Source: an uncultured Clostridia bacterium (lineage in GTDB: Bacteria > Bacillota > Clostridia > Oscillospirales > Acutalibacteraceae). From it: 64,000 nucleotides of DNA. The stretch covers positions 84,188-148,187 of the forward strand of contig CALWVT010000005.1 of NCBI GenBank assembly GCA_944385055.1. The letters run 5' to 3'. Of this stretch, positions 9,562 to 18,206 are shown in pieces. Position numbers and translations under genes: made by a program. The stretch's first letter is position 1. Each line of letters opens with the position of its first letter. Below the pieces are notes generated by a model that worked only from the letters and a program-made list of their open reading frames with translations, was not told where the DNA came from and searched no databases.

Positions 9562-11643
9562 TTACGGCGTCACGAACGCGAAGCCGTAGCCCGGCAAGGA
9601 CAGCGTCGTGACGGCCTCCCCGTCCGGCTCCCCGAACGGGCGCACCGGCGTGCGCAGGGAAATGGAAACGGGTTCCGTGTTAAAGTTCTGCACGCAGACG
9701 ACCTTGCATCCTTCGCCCTCGCGCAGCGTCGCCGTCACGCCCTCGGGCAGGTCGGCGTCGAGCGCGCGGGAAAGGGACAGCTCTCCGGCGAGCTTCGTGT
9801 AAAAATCGACGTAGAACGCGTCTTCCGCGCGGGACGCGAGATAGTACGCCTTGCCTTTTCCGAAATTGTGCACGGTCAGCGCCGGATACCCCGCGTAGAA
9901 ATCCTTTTCATAGCACGCAAGGATTTCGGCAGTCTTTTCGTTTGCGGCAAAGCATGCCGTCGGGCCGTCTTCCCCTTCCTCGACCCAGCGGTCGGCCAGG
10001 GGCTCAACGAGCTCACACAGGTCGTGGAGCGCGTACGTCTTGTCGTTCCACGTCATCGCGTTCTCGTCCGTATCGCGCAGCGGGTCAATTTCCTGGTAGC
10101 GCACGCCGAACACCTCGTGCATGCCGCCGGCGGGCGTCGGGCCGAGGTAGCACAGGTCGTTCTCGTCGACGAGGCCGGACCAGTAGGTGCCCACGAGCGT
10201 GCCGCCGGCTTCGACGAACGCGCGCAGCTTTTCCGCCACGCCTTCGCGGTACATGTAGAGCATCGGCGCAATGACAAGGCGGTACGGCGTCAGATCCGCG
10301 TCGGCGCTGACGACGTCGACGCCGATGCCGAGCCGCCAAAACGCCTGGTAATGGGACTCGAGCGTCTCCTCATAGCGCATCGGCTTGCGCGGGCTGCACG
10401 CCTCGTCGATGGCCCACTCGTTTTCGCGGTCCAAAATCAGCGCAACCTGCGGCTGCGGGCAGGTCTTGCACAGCGGTGCGAGCTGTTCGAGCGTTTTGCC
10501 GACCTCGGCGACTTCACGGAACACGCGCGTATCCGGCTCGCCGTAATGGTCGACGACGGCGCCGTGGAATTTCTCGTTGCCGCCGCGGCTCTGGCGCCAC
10601 TGGAAATACTGCACCGAATTCGACCCGTGCGCGACGGCCTGCATCGCGGCGAGCAGGTTCTGGCCCGGCGCTTTCAGGCGGTTGATCTGCTTCCAGTTGA
10701 CCTGGTTCGGCGTATTCTCCATGAGCAAAAACGGCTGGCGCTTTAAGCTGCGCATATAGTCGTGCGCCATCGCCGTGTGAATCGCGACGGCGACATCGCC
10801 GCGCGGGTCCGTGCGCCACGACGGATAGCTGTCCCACGAGACAAGGTCGAGCGAATCGGCAAACTTCGTGTAGTCGAGGTCGTAGTAAAAGCTCATCAGG
10901 TTCGTCGTGACGGGCAGCTCACTGCCGCCCGCGCGCACGGCGGCCTTTTCCCAGTTGAAGAAATCGACGGTCCGCTGTGTCACAAACCGGTGCCAGTCAA
11001 CGGAAAGGCCGTGCAAAAGCATCTCGCCGCGCGGCACCGGCGCCTCGATCTGCGACCAGTCCGTGTACGTATGGCTCCAAAATCCCGTCCAATATGCCGC
11101 GTTGAGCGCATCGAGGGTCTTGTACTTCTTCTTTAAAAAGCGGCGGAATTCCTCCTGGCACAGCGGGCAGTAGCACGCGCCGCTGTACTCGTTCGAGATG
11201 TGCCACAGGATAACGCCCGGGTGATTCCCGAACGCTTTGGACAGCCGCGAATCCATTTCCCAGACCTTTTCGCGGTAAATCGGCGACGTGTAGCAGTGGT
11301 TGTGGCGGTCGCCGTAGTGGTTTCTGTGGAGCGTCTCATCGACACGTAGCACCTCGGGGTATTTCTGCGCCATCCACGCCGGGCGCGCGCCGCTGGGCGT
11401 CGCGAGGACCGTGTAAATGCCGTTTTCATACAGGCGGTCGATCACGTTTTGCAGCCAATCGAATGTGTAAACGCCCTCCTCCGGCTCGAGCGCGGACCAC
11501 GCAAAGATTGCAAGCGACACGCAGTTTACATGCGCCTGCTTCATCAATTCGATGTCGCGCGCCAAAATGTCGGGGCTCGACAGCCACTGGTCGGGGTTAT
11601 AATCGCCGCCGTGCAGCATCGCGCGATTTAAGATAGATGCCAT
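9562..11643 (-). CDS. Beta-galactosidase, glycoside hydrolase family 42
   Basis: A 693-aa GH42 enzyme hydrolysing terminal beta-galactosides. The TIM barrel spans about residues 8-390. The acid/base is Glu152 (WHISNEYSG) and the nucleophile Glu309 (FLLMENTPNQVNW). Cys117 with the C157-x-C159-xx-C162 cluster matches the zinc site of classic GH42 enzymes. A Rossmann-like trimerisation domain (about 395-610) and a small C-terminal beta domain follow. There is no signal peptide, so it acts in the cytosol on imported galactosides. It stands alone between divergent promoters; no transporter or regulator is adjacent. Confidence 0.95.
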   Translation of the reverse strand: MASILNRAMLHGGDYNPDQWLSSPDILARDIELMKQAHVNCVSLAIFAWSALEPEEGVYTFDWLQNVIDRLYENGIYTVLATPSGARPAWMAQKYPEVLRVDETLHRNHYGDRHNHCYTSPIYREKVWEMDSRLSKAFGNHPGVILWHISNEYSGACYCPLCQEEFRRFLKKKYKTLDALNAAYWTGFWSHTYTDWSQIEAPVPRGEMLLHGLSVDWHRFVTQRTVDFFNWEKAAVRAGGSELPVTTNLMSFYYDLDYTKFADSLDLVSWDSYPSWRTDPRGDVAVAIHTAMAHDYMRSLKRQPFLLMENTPNQVNWKQINRLKAPGQNLLAAMQAVAHGSNSVQYFQWRQSRGGNEKFHGAVVDHYGEPDTRVFREVAEVGKTLEQLAPLCKTCPQPQVALILDRENEWAIDEACSPRKPMRYEETLESHYQAFWRLGIGVDVVSADADLTPYRLVIAPMLYMYREGVAEKLRAFVEAGGTLVGTYWSGLVDENDLCYLGPTPAGGMHEVFGVRYQEIDPLRDTDENAMTWNDKTYALHDLCELVEPLADRWVEEGEDGPTACFAANEKTAEILACYEKDFYAGYPALTVHNFGKGKAYYLASRAEDAFYVDFYTKLAGELSLSRALDADLPEGVTATLREGEGCKVVCVQNFNTEPVSISLRTPVRPFGEPDGEAVTTLSLPGYGFAFVTP

Positions 11644-11720
11644 AAATACGCCTCCTCATTTTCTGCCTCCCGCGTTTTATCAGCCGCACGCGGAAAGGCC
11701 GCATCCAAACTCTCTTTATC

Positions 11721-11749
11721 AGCATACCGGGCTTTTGCGAAAATGGCAA
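11721..11749 (-). promoter_or_regulatory. Promoter of the GH42 gene
   Basis: On the minus strand, TTGCCA (11749-11744), a 17-nt spacer and TATGCT (11726-11721), about 75 nt before the start codon. Confidence 0.65.
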
Positions 11750-11792
11750 GCAAAATTTTCAGGAAATCGCGTTTTTTTGCAAAACCGCTCCC

Positions 11793-11821
11793 TTGTCCTG
11801 CCGGGGAGTTTGTGGTATCCT
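11793..11821 (+). promoter_or_regulatory. Promoter of asnB (extended -10)
   Basis: TTGTCC (11793-11798), a 17-nt spacer and TATCCT (11816-11821), with TGG directly before the -10. The 291 bases between the GH42 gene and asnB hold this promoter, its divergent partner and the leader hairpin. Confidence 0.6.
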
Positions 11822-11826
11822 TTTAG

Positions 11827-11851
11827 AAAGGAAGCCTCGCTTCCTTTTTTT
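11827..11851 (+). terminator. Hairpin with U-tract at the 5' end of the asnB transcript
   Basis: AAAGGAAGC-CTC-GCTTCCTTT followed by TTTT, starting almost exactly at the predicted +1. It looks like an intrinsic terminator but lies upstream of asnB rather than after a gene, so it is either an early attenuator or a 5' stabiliser. Confidence 0.5.
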
Positions 11852-11934
11852 AAAAGCAACCGGAAGGCCCGTTTTTCGACACCTGAAAGCGGGCATCCTT
11901 TTTCACAACGGGAAATATGAAAGGAGGGTCCCCT

Positions 11935-13785
11935 ATGTGCGGGATCTGTGGATTTACAGGAGAAATGCTCGACTTAAACGACCGCAAGGCCGTCATTAAG
12001 CACATGACCGACGTCATCACGCACCGCGGCCCGGATTCGGACGGCGAATATTTCGGCGACGGCGTCACGATGGGTTTCCGCCGCCTTTCTATCATCGATA
12101 TTGCCTCGACGGGCGACCAGCCGATCTACAACGAGGACCGCACGCTCGTCATCACGTTTAACGGGGAAATTTATAACTACCAGGACCTGCGCCGCGAGCT
12201 GCTCAGCGCCGGCCATACCTTCACAACGCAGACCGACACGGAAACGATCCTGCACGGCTTTGAGGAATGGGGCGAACACGTGCTCGACCATTTGCGCGGC
12301 ATGTTTGCGTTTGCAATCTGGAACACGAAGACGAAGCGGCTGTTTTTAGCGCGCGACTTTTTCGGCATCAAGCCCTTATACTACTGCACGGTCAACGGCC
12401 AGTTTGTCTACGGCAGCGAGATCAAAAGCCTCTTGGAGATGCCGGGCTTTGAGAAGAAATTAAACCTTGACGCCTTGCAGAGCTACCTGTCGTTTGAGTA
12501 CGTCGTGCCGCCGCAGACGCTGTTCGAGGGCGTAGAGGCCCTGATGCCCGCGCATTATCTGTGGGTTTCCGCGGACGGCAGCGTGAATGTCCACCGCTAC
12601 TGGGACCCGCAGTTTGAGCCGGACGAATCGATGACGGAGGGGGAAGCCGTCGATTTAATCGACAAGACGTTCCTCGAAAGCGTCGACGCGCACCGCATCG
12701 CGGACGTCGAGGTCGGCTGCTTCTTGTCCTCCGGCGTCGACTCGAGCTGGGTCGCCTCAAACTTCGCAGGGCAGAAAGCGTTTACGGTCGGCTTTGGCGA
12801 GGACGAGCGCTACAACGAGATCGGCTACGCGAAGACCCTCGCGGAAGCGGTCGGCATCGAGCACCACACGAAGGTCATCTCGCCCGAGGAATACTGGAAC
12901 GCAATCCCGAAGGTGCAATACCACTTAGACCAGCCCAGCGCGGACGCTAGCTGCATCGCCTTATATTTCGTCTCGAAAATCGCAAGCGAATACGTCAAAG
13001 TCGTGCTGTCCGGCGAGGGCGCGGACGAGCTGTTCGGCGGGTACAACATTTACCACGAGCCGGCAGACCTCGCGGCGTACCAGCGCCTGCCGCTGCCGCT
13101 GCGCAAAGCCGCCGCATCCATCGTCGAGCACCTGCCGAATTTCCGCGGCAAGAGCTTCTTAATCCGCGGCAGCAAAACCGTCGAGGAGCGCTTCATCGGC
13201 AACTGCTCGATGTTCACCGAGCGCGAGCGCCGCGCCATTCTGCGCCCCGAAATCCCGCTGCACGCGCCGCAGGAATTGACAAAGCCAATTTTCGAGCGCT
13301 GCCAGGGCTTTGACGACGTCACAAAGATGCAGTATCTCGATCTGCACGTGTGGCTGATCGGCGATATCCTTTTAAAAGCGGACCGCATGAGCATGGCGAA
13401 CTCGCTGGAATTGCGCGTGCCGTTCCTCGACCGCCGCGTCTGGGACGTCGCGAAAAGAATCCCGAGCCGCCTGCGCGTCAACGCCCAGAACACGAAGGTC
13501 ACGATGCGCCAGGCCGCCGCACGCCATCTGCCGGAAGCGACAAGCAAAAAGAAAAAGCTCGGCTTCCCCGTGCCGATCCGCGTGTGGCTGCGGGAGGAAC
13601 CGTACGTCTCGAAGGTGCGCGCCGCATTCGAGAGCGCAGACGCGCAGAAATTCTTCCAGACGCCGGCACTTCTGCGCCTGCTCGACGCGCACGCAGCCGG
13701 CAAGGCCGACAACAGCCGCAAGATCTGGACCGTGTACATGTTCTTAGTCTGGTACGGCATCTATTTTTCCGGCACACAGCATTAA
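11935..13785 (+). CDS. asnB: Asparagine synthase (glutamine-hydrolysing)
   Basis: A 616-aa two-domain enzyme making asparagine from aspartate, glutamine and ATP. The class II glutaminase domain starts MCGICGF, so Cys2 becomes the N-terminal nucleophile after Met removal; that decides the start against an ATG 18 nt upstream. The Shine-Dalgarno AAAGGAGGG lies 6-14 nt before. RGPDSDGEYF and FNGEIYNYQDLR are conserved glutaminase motifs. The synthetase domain has the PP-loop SSGVDSS near residue 264 and SGEGADELFGGY. It is expressed alone from its own promoter. Confidence 0.96.
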   Translation: MCGICGFTGEMLDLNDRKAVIKHMTDVITHRGPDSDGEYFGDGVTMGFRRLSIIDIASTGDQPIYNEDRTLVITFNGEIYNYQDLRRELLSAGHTFTTQTDTETILHGFEEWGEHVLDHLRGMFAFAIWNTKTKRLFLARDFFGIKPLYYCTVNGQFVYGSEIKSLLEMPGFEKKLNLDALQSYLSFEYVVPPQTLFEGVEALMPAHYLWVSADGSVNVHRYWDPQFEPDESMTEGEAVDLIDKTFLESVDAHRIADVEVGCFLSSGVDSSWVASNFAGQKAFTVGFGEDERYNEIGYAKTLAEAVGIEHHTKVISPEEYWNAIPKVQYHLDQPSADASCIALYFVSKIASEYVKVVLSGEGADELFGGYNIYHEPADLAAYQRLPLPLRKAAASIVEHLPNFRGKSFLIRGSKTVEERFIGNCSMFTERERRAILRPEIPLHAPQELTKPIFERCQGFDDVTKMQYLDLHVWLIGDILLKADRMSMANSLELRVPFLDRRVWDVAKRIPSRLRVNAQNTKVTMRQAAARHLPEATSKKKKLGFPVPIRVWLREEPYVSKVRAAFESADAQKFFQTPALLRLLDAHAAGKADNSRKIWTVYMFLVWYGIYFSGTQH

Positions 13786-13882
13786 ACGGCGCGGTGTTGG
13801 AAAGCAACCGGTAATGCTGGGGATTTTGCTTTTTTCCCTACGCAGAAAAGCCGCAGGCGCCGAAAATCCGGCGCTTTGTTCC

Positions 13883-13911
13883 TTGTATCTGCGTCCGCAT
13901 CGGCGTATAAT
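13883..13911 (+). promoter_or_regulatory. Promoter of the glycerol-dehydrogenase-like gene
   Basis: TTGTAT (13883-13888), a 17-nt spacer and TATAAT (13906-13911). Confidence 0.6.
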
Positions 13912-13927
13912 AATAGATGATAGGAAA

Positions 13928-13957
13928 AGAAAATCCGCCGAATTGGGCGGATTTTCT
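13928..13957 (+). terminator. 12-bp hairpin in the leader of the glycerol-dehydrogenase-like gene
   Basis: AGAAAATCCGCC-GAATTG-GGCGGATTTTCT is a perfect 12-bp stem with a 6-nt loop, followed after GGC by a long pyrimidine-rich stretch. It may serve as the asnB terminator (about 140 nt downstream) or as a leader element, because the TATAAT at 13906 lies just upstream of it. Confidence 0.5.
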
Positions 13958-14038
13958 GGCTTATTTTCCTTTTTCCTTTTACTTTTTTCATTTTCTTTTT
14001 CATTCTACTTTTCAATTTCAATCAAAGAAGGAATCATT

Positions 14039-15133
14039 GTGTATCACACGTATTTGCCGAGCTATTCGGTCGGTCCGGACTGCTACAAAGAGATCCCGTG
14101 GGCGACGCGCCACTTTGGGAAAAAAGCCGTTGCGATTGGCGGCAAGACGGCGATGGAAAAGGCGCATGACGCGCTGCTGGAAGGAATCAAGGGATCCGAC
14201 GTGCAGATCGTGGATTTCATTTGGTACGGCGGCGACGCGACGTTTGCGAACGCGCAGGCGCTTTTGGAAAATCCGGTCGTGCAAGGCGCGGACATGGTGT
14301 TTGCCATCGGCGGCGGGCGCGCAGTCGACACGTGCAAGGTCGTTGCGGAAAAGCTCGATAAACCGCTGTTTGCCTTCCCGACCATCGCATCAAACTGCGC
14401 TTCGACGACGGCCATCGCCGTAATCTATGACGAAAACGGGAATTTCCAGCAGTACTTCTACCGGGAGACGCCGCCGGAGCACACGTTTATCAACACGCGC
14501 ATCATCGCGCAGGCGCCGGAAGCATGGATGTGGGCCGGCGTCGGGGACGCACTTTCGAAGGGGCCGGAGGTTGAGCTCGCGGCGCGGTCGAGCGCCCTGC
14601 TCTCGCACGCGCCGATGCTCGGCGTCCAGTGCAGCGGGGCGTGCCCGGAGCCGCTGCTGGAACACAGCTACCAGGCGCTCGCAGACAACCGCGCGGGCCG
14701 TGACAGTGAACCGCTCGAAGAGGTCGTGCTCGACATCATCGTGACGACGGGCGTTGTCTCCAACCTGACCGCCTCGCCGGAAGGGGAGTACTATTACAAC
14801 AGCAGCCTCGCGCATGCGTTCTACAACGGCTCCACGGCCGTCCCGGGCTCGCACAAGCACCGCCACGGGGAACTCGTCGCGTTCGGCGTACTCGTGCTCC
14901 TGACGGCGGAAAACCGCCTCGAAGAGCGCGCAAAATACGGCGCCTGCATCCACAAGCTCGGCCTGCCCGTCACCCTCGAGCAGCTCGACATCCGTAAGGA
15001 AGACCTGCCGGCCATTGCCGAAAAGGCTTCCACGACGACGGAATGGACATGCGTGCCGGAGCCTTTGACGAAAGAAGCGTTCATCGCTGCCATCGAAGGC
15101 GCCGACGCCTATGGGCGCACGCTTTTAAAATAA
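14039..15133 (+). CDS. Iron-containing alcohol dehydrogenase family, glycerol dehydrogenase-like
   Basis: A 364-aa protein. It has the Fe-ADH/GldA layout: the nucleotide-binding IGGGRAVDTCKVVAEKL motif (about residue 92), FPTIASNCAS, and three likely metal ligands: Asp near 170 (GVGDALSKGPE), His near 258 (LAHAFYNG) and His near 275 (HRHGE). The frame is open far upstream, but that part is low-complexity and contains the promoter and hairpin. GTG 14039 with Shine-Dalgarno AGAAGGA (14026-14032) gives the family's usual length. It probably interconverts a polyol and a ketone with NAD; the substrate is not certain. Confidence 0.8.
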   Translation: MYHTYLPSYSVGPDCYKEIPWATRHFGKKAVAIGGKTAMEKAHDALLEGIKGSDVQIVDFIWYGGDATFANAQALLENPVVQGADMVFAIGGGRAVDTCKVVAEKLDKPLFAFPTIASNCASTTAIAVIYDENGNFQQYFYRETPPEHTFINTRIIAQAPEAWMWAGVGDALSKGPEVELAARSSALLSHAPMLGVQCSGACPEPLLEHSYQALADNRAGRDSEPLEEVVLDIIVTTGVVSNLTASPEGEYYYNSSLAHAFYNGSTAVPGSHKHRHGELVAFGVLVLLTAENRLEERAKYGACIHKLGLPVTLEQLDIRKEDLPAIAEKASTTTEWTCVPEPLTKEAFIAAIEGADAYGRTLLK

Positions 15134-15144
15134 CCGCTTCACGC

Positions 15145-15188
15145 AAGAAAGCACCGCGCTTCGAGGCACGGTGCTTTCTTTTTGCCTT
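15145..15188 (+). terminator. Intrinsic terminator of the glycerol-dehydrogenase-like gene
   Basis: AAGAAAGCACCG pairs with CGGTGCTTTCTT around a 12-nt loop, followed by TTTGCCTTTT. Confidence 0.85.
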
Positions 15189-15211
15189 TTTGTGGAAGGC
15201 AGGCGCAAGAA

Positions 15212-15256
15212 AACAAAAAGCAGGGGCCGCCCCGCTAAGCGGGAGGCGGCCCCTGC
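15212..15256 (-). terminator. Intrinsic terminator of the M20-yfcC operon
   Basis: On the minus strand, GCAGGGGCCGCC pairs with GGCGGCCCCTGC (12 bp), followed by TTTTTGTTTT. It lies 22 nt after the yfcC-like stop. Confidence 0.88.
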
Positions 15257-15277
15257 AAACGAAATACAATTGGATTT

Positions 15278-16693
15278 TTAGAACGGCCCGTAATGGATCA
15301 GGTTTGCAATGACAATCAGGCCATACGCCGCGATCATCATCGTGCCGATCGCCTTCACGCCAAAGCGGAACCATTTGTCGTAACTGACTCCGCACAGCGT
15401 GCAGCAAACCGCGCAGCCGGCCGGCCACAGATAGTTCGTCAGGCCGTCGCCGAGCTGGTACGTCAGCACCATGACCTGCTGGTTGATGCCGAGCATGTTC
15501 CCTAAGGGGCTCAAAATCGGCATCATCATGACGGCCTTGCCGGAACCAGAAACGATAAAGAAATTAAACGCCGTCACGAACAGGTAGATGATCAAAAGCG
15601 TGAGCAACGGGCTCTTGCCGGTCAAGGCGCTGCCCATATAATAGACGAGCGTGTCCATGATATTCGCGTCCTGCAAAAGCACCATGACCGCGTTGGCCAG
15701 GCCGATCGCAATCGCCGGCACGAGCACGCGGCCCGCACCCTCCCCAAAGCGCCGGCACACTTCGTTCGGGCCGATGCGGAACAGCACCGCCAGCACGAGC
15801 ATGTACACGATGTACAGCGCCGTGATGTTCGGGAAACTCCAGTGCAGCGCGACGCAGCCGTACCCCTGCAGCACGGTCACGACGAGGAAGCCGATCAAGG
15901 CGACGACGTGCCGCCACGTCATGGGAATCTCTTCGCCCAGCGCATTCTGCGCGTCCTGGTCTTTGTATTCATCGTAGACAAGGCTCTTTGTGGGGTCCTT
16001 GCGAATTTTATGCGCATAGTGGAGGATGAACACAAGGCCGATTCCAAAGAACACCGCGAGCACCACCGCGCGATACCCTATGCCGGAGAACATCGGCAGG
16101 CCGACAATCTGCTGCGAGACGCCGGTCGTAAACAGGTTGAGCATGCCGCACGCGAAGCCGCAGCAGGAGCCGAGCAGCACGGCCGCCGCCCCGGTCATCC
16201 GGTCGTAGCCGGCCATCATAATGACCGTCGTGCCCAGCGCAAAGAACGGATACGCCCCTTCGCCGTAACCGAGCACGCCGAACAGCGTGAACAGCACATA
16301 CAGGATGATGACGAGGCTGATCTCCTTGCCCTTCGTCGCGCGGATCAGCTTATGGATGCCCGCCGCGAAGGAGCCGGTCGATTCGAGCACGCCGAGCACG
16401 CCCGAACAGATCAAAAGGTTCGCCATGATGTTGATGCCGCCGACGATGCCCTGGTAGAACGACTGGAAGAACACGTCAGGCGTAATGTACGACTTCTCCA
16501 CGAACGTAAACGTGTTCGGGTCCACGATTTCGCGGCCGGACGTCGGGTCCGTGACGCGCGCAAAATTGCCGCTCGGAACGATGAACGACACCACCCAAAC
16601 GATCACCATCACGATTGTCAGGATGATGAACACGTGCGGCATCTGAAAGCCGCGCCTCTTTTTCTGCAAAACGGCTTCGGGGTGTTTCCTCAT
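15278..16693 (-). CDS. YfcC/DcuC-family membrane carrier
   Basis: A 471-aa membrane protein with about 12 hydrophobic segments and family features of the YfcC/DcuC (C4-dicarboxylate anaerobic carrier, PF03606) group: the opening QMPHVFIILTIVMVIVWVVS, IVPSGNFARV after the first helix, then GVLGYGEGAYPFFAL and NFFIVSGSGKAVMMMPI. ATG 16693 overlaps the upstream M20 stop as ATGA, with a good Shine-Dalgarno (GAAAGGGAGGG); an in-frame start 57 nt upstream is unlikely. Coupling to an amidohydrolase suggests uptake of an N-acylated amino acid or small peptide for that enzyme, as in AbgT/AbgA-like pairs. The substrate is inferred only from context. Confidence 0.85.
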   Translation of the reverse strand: MRKHPEAVLQKKRRGFQMPHVFIILTIVMVIVWVVSFIVPSGNFARVTDPTSGREIVDPNTFTFVEKSYITPDVFFQSFYQGIVGGINIMANLLICSGVLGVLESTGSFAAGIHKLIRATKGKEISLVIILYVLFTLFGVLGYGEGAYPFFALGTTVIMMAGYDRMTGAAAVLLGSCCGFACGMLNLFTTGVSQQIVGLPMFSGIGYRAVVLAVFFGIGLVFILHYAHKIRKDPTKSLVYDEYKDQDAQNALGEEIPMTWRHVVALIGFLVVTVLQGYGCVALHWSFPNITALYIVYMLVLAVLFRIGPNEVCRRFGEGAGRVLVPAIAIGLANAVMVLLQDANIMDTLVYYMGSALTGKSPLLTLLIIYLFVTAFNFFIVSGSGKAVMMMPILSPLGNMLGINQQVMVLTYQLGDGLTNYLWPAGCAVCCTLCGVSYDKWFRFGVKAIGTMMIAAYGLIVIANLIHYGPF

Positions 16694-17931
16694 GCCGGTT
16701 CCCTCCCTTTCTCTGTTTCCTTTGCTGTCTGCAAGTAGCGCATCGCGCACATCGCGTGCAGCGCGGCGCCCTTCCAGAATACGCTTTCCTCCAGGACCAT
16801 GCGCGGATTATGATGGGGGCAATGGTCCGGGCCGCCGGCCCCGAGCAGGACGAAAACGCTCGGCACGGCTTGGGCAATGTAGCTGAAGTCCTCCGTGCCG
16901 GACATCGGCGCGCCGCCTTCGAGGTTTTCCGGGCCCACGACCGCCTCCATCGCCGGCAGCAGGCGCGCAAGCAATGCCTCATCCGTAAACGTACACGGGC
17001 AGTGGAAATCATCGAGCGTATAGCTGCCGCGCCACGCCTTAATGTAGGCGTCCACAACCTCCGGGATGCGGTGTAAAATGTGTTCGCGCGCCGTGACATC
17101 GTACGTGCGCAGGCCAAACTGCATCTCGGCCGTATCCGGCAGGATATTGGACGCCGTGCCCGCGTGCATCGTGCCGCAGGAAAGCGTTGCCGCCGCCTGG
17201 GGGTCTACCTCGCGCGTCATCAAAAGGTTTAATGCCGTATAGACCTGGTTTGTGATCATCAGCGGGTCTACGCAAAGCTGCGGCGTCGAGGTGTGGCCGC
17301 CCTTCCCCTGGATTTTCAGCGAAAACGTGTCGAGCGAGGCGCTCGTCACGCCGGCCGTATAGCGCACGTGGCCGACCGGCACGGTGGACATGACATGCAG
17401 CCCAAACGCCGCATCCACCTTCGGATTTTCCAGCAGGCCGTCCTCGACCATCGTCTGCGAGCCGTAGCCGAGCTCCTCGCCTGGCTGGAACATGAGTTTG
17501 ACGGTCCCGTTTAATTCCGACTCGTGCCGCTTTAAAATCTGCGCTGCGCCCAAAAGCATCGCCGCGTGGCTGTCGTGGCCGCACATATGGCTTGCGCTGC
17601 GTGTAGAGCGAAACGGCAGGTCATTGTCCTCCCGCATGGGCAATGCGTCAAAATCCGCACGCAGCAGCACGCAGGGGCTGCCGTGCCCGAGCGTCGCGAC
17701 GAGCCCTGTCGACGTCTTCATGCCGGGAATGCCCATCGCCGCATACTTTTCCTGCAATTCCTCACGCAAGACGCCGCAGCGGTGGCTTGCAATTCCCATC
17801 TCGTTTAGCCGCTTTTCAATATACGCCGCCGACTCCGGCAGCTCCATGCCGACTTCCGGAATTTGGTGCAGGTACCGCCGGTCCTCGACAATCTGTGTCT
17901 GCAGCGCTTTCGCTTCCTCCAATAGCCCCAT
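16690..17931 (-). CDS. M20 family metallo-amidohydrolase (HipO/AbgB-like)
   Basis: A 413-aa peptidase-M20D-type amidohydrolase. The catalytic and metal residues are present: LLRADFDALPM (about 89-99), MCGHDSHAAM with Cys117 and His119, QPGEELG with Glu152-153, LHVM with His179, and GKGGHTSTP at the start of the dimerisation domain. The family removes N-acyl groups from amino acids such as hippurate or indole-3-acetyl conjugates. It is the first gene of a two-gene operon with the carrier, driven by the strong promoter at 18037-18065 and preceded by a terminator-like leader hairpin. The natural substrate is unknown. Confidence 0.9.
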   Translation of the reverse strand: MGLLEEAKALQTQIVEDRRYLHQIPEVGMELPESAAYIEKRLNEMGIASHRCGVLREELQEKYAAMGIPGMKTSTGLVATLGHGSPCVLLRADFDALPMREDNDLPFRSTRSASHMCGHDSHAAMLLGAAQILKRHESELNGTVKLMFQPGEELGYGSQTMVEDGLLENPKVDAAFGLHVMSTVPVGHVRYTAGVTSASLDTFSLKIQGKGGHTSTPQLCVDPLMITNQVYTALNLLMTREVDPQAAATLSCGTMHAGTASNILPDTAEMQFGLRTYDVTAREHILHRIPEVVDAYIKAWRGSYTLDDFHCPCTFTDEALLARLLPAMEAVVGPENLEGGAPMSGTEDFSYIAQAVPSVFVLLGAGGPDHCPHHNPRMVLEESVFWKGAALHAMCAMRYLQTAKETEKGREPA

Positions 17932-17976
17932 CGTCTGATCTCCTTTCTATACGGGCAGCGATCGCCCATCTGCCCG

Positions 17977-18030
17977 AAAAAGCAAGGCGCCGAAATCCAT
18001 CGCATTGCCTGGATCTCAGCGCCTGTGCTT
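17977..18030 (-). terminator. Terminator-like leader hairpin of the M20-yfcC operon (candidate attenuator)
   Basis: Reading the minus strand from just after the -10: AAGCACAGGCGC pairs with GCGCCTTGCTT (one mismatch), with a second inner pairing ATCCA/TGGAT, then TTTTT. The stem starts within about 5 nt of the predicted +1, well before the M20 start codon at 17931. A second small hairpin (CGGGCAG/CTGCCCG) follows at 17952-17976. Confidence 0.55.
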
Positions 18031-18036
18031 CTTTTT

Positions 18037-18065
18037 AGTATAGGCCGGCAATCCGTCTCTGTCAA
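18037..18065 (-). promoter_or_regulatory. Strong sigmaA promoter of the M20-yfcC operon
   Basis: Minus strand TTGACA (18065-18060), a 17-nt spacer and TATACT (18042-18037). Confidence 0.85.
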
Positions 18066-18138
18066 GACACTTCGGCCCCTTTTTTGCCGAAAAAAGCGTT
18101 TTTTTGCATGTTTCCGCACGCAATCCTGCAAAAAGCCG

Positions 18139-18168
18139 TTCATAACCGCCCGCGCTGCCGCATAGAAA
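18139..18168 (+). promoter_or_regulatory. SigmaE-like promoter of spoIIID
   Basis: TTCATAA (18139-18145), a 15-nt spacer and CATAGAAA (18161-18168) resemble the mother-cell sigmaE pattern (ATA in the -35, CATAnnnT in the -10). spoIIID is a known sigmaE target, which supports the reading. Confidence 0.55.
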
Positions 18169-18206
18169 TGAACATCGAACGCGGTAAGGGTAGGAGGGCA
18201 GTATGC

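Noticed and set aside
13814..14038. Upstream extension of the glycerol-dehydrogenase-like protein by 75 residues
   Set aside because: The extension is Phe/Ser low complexity, covers a promoter and a perfect hairpin, and GTG 14039 has a good ribosome site and gives the family length.
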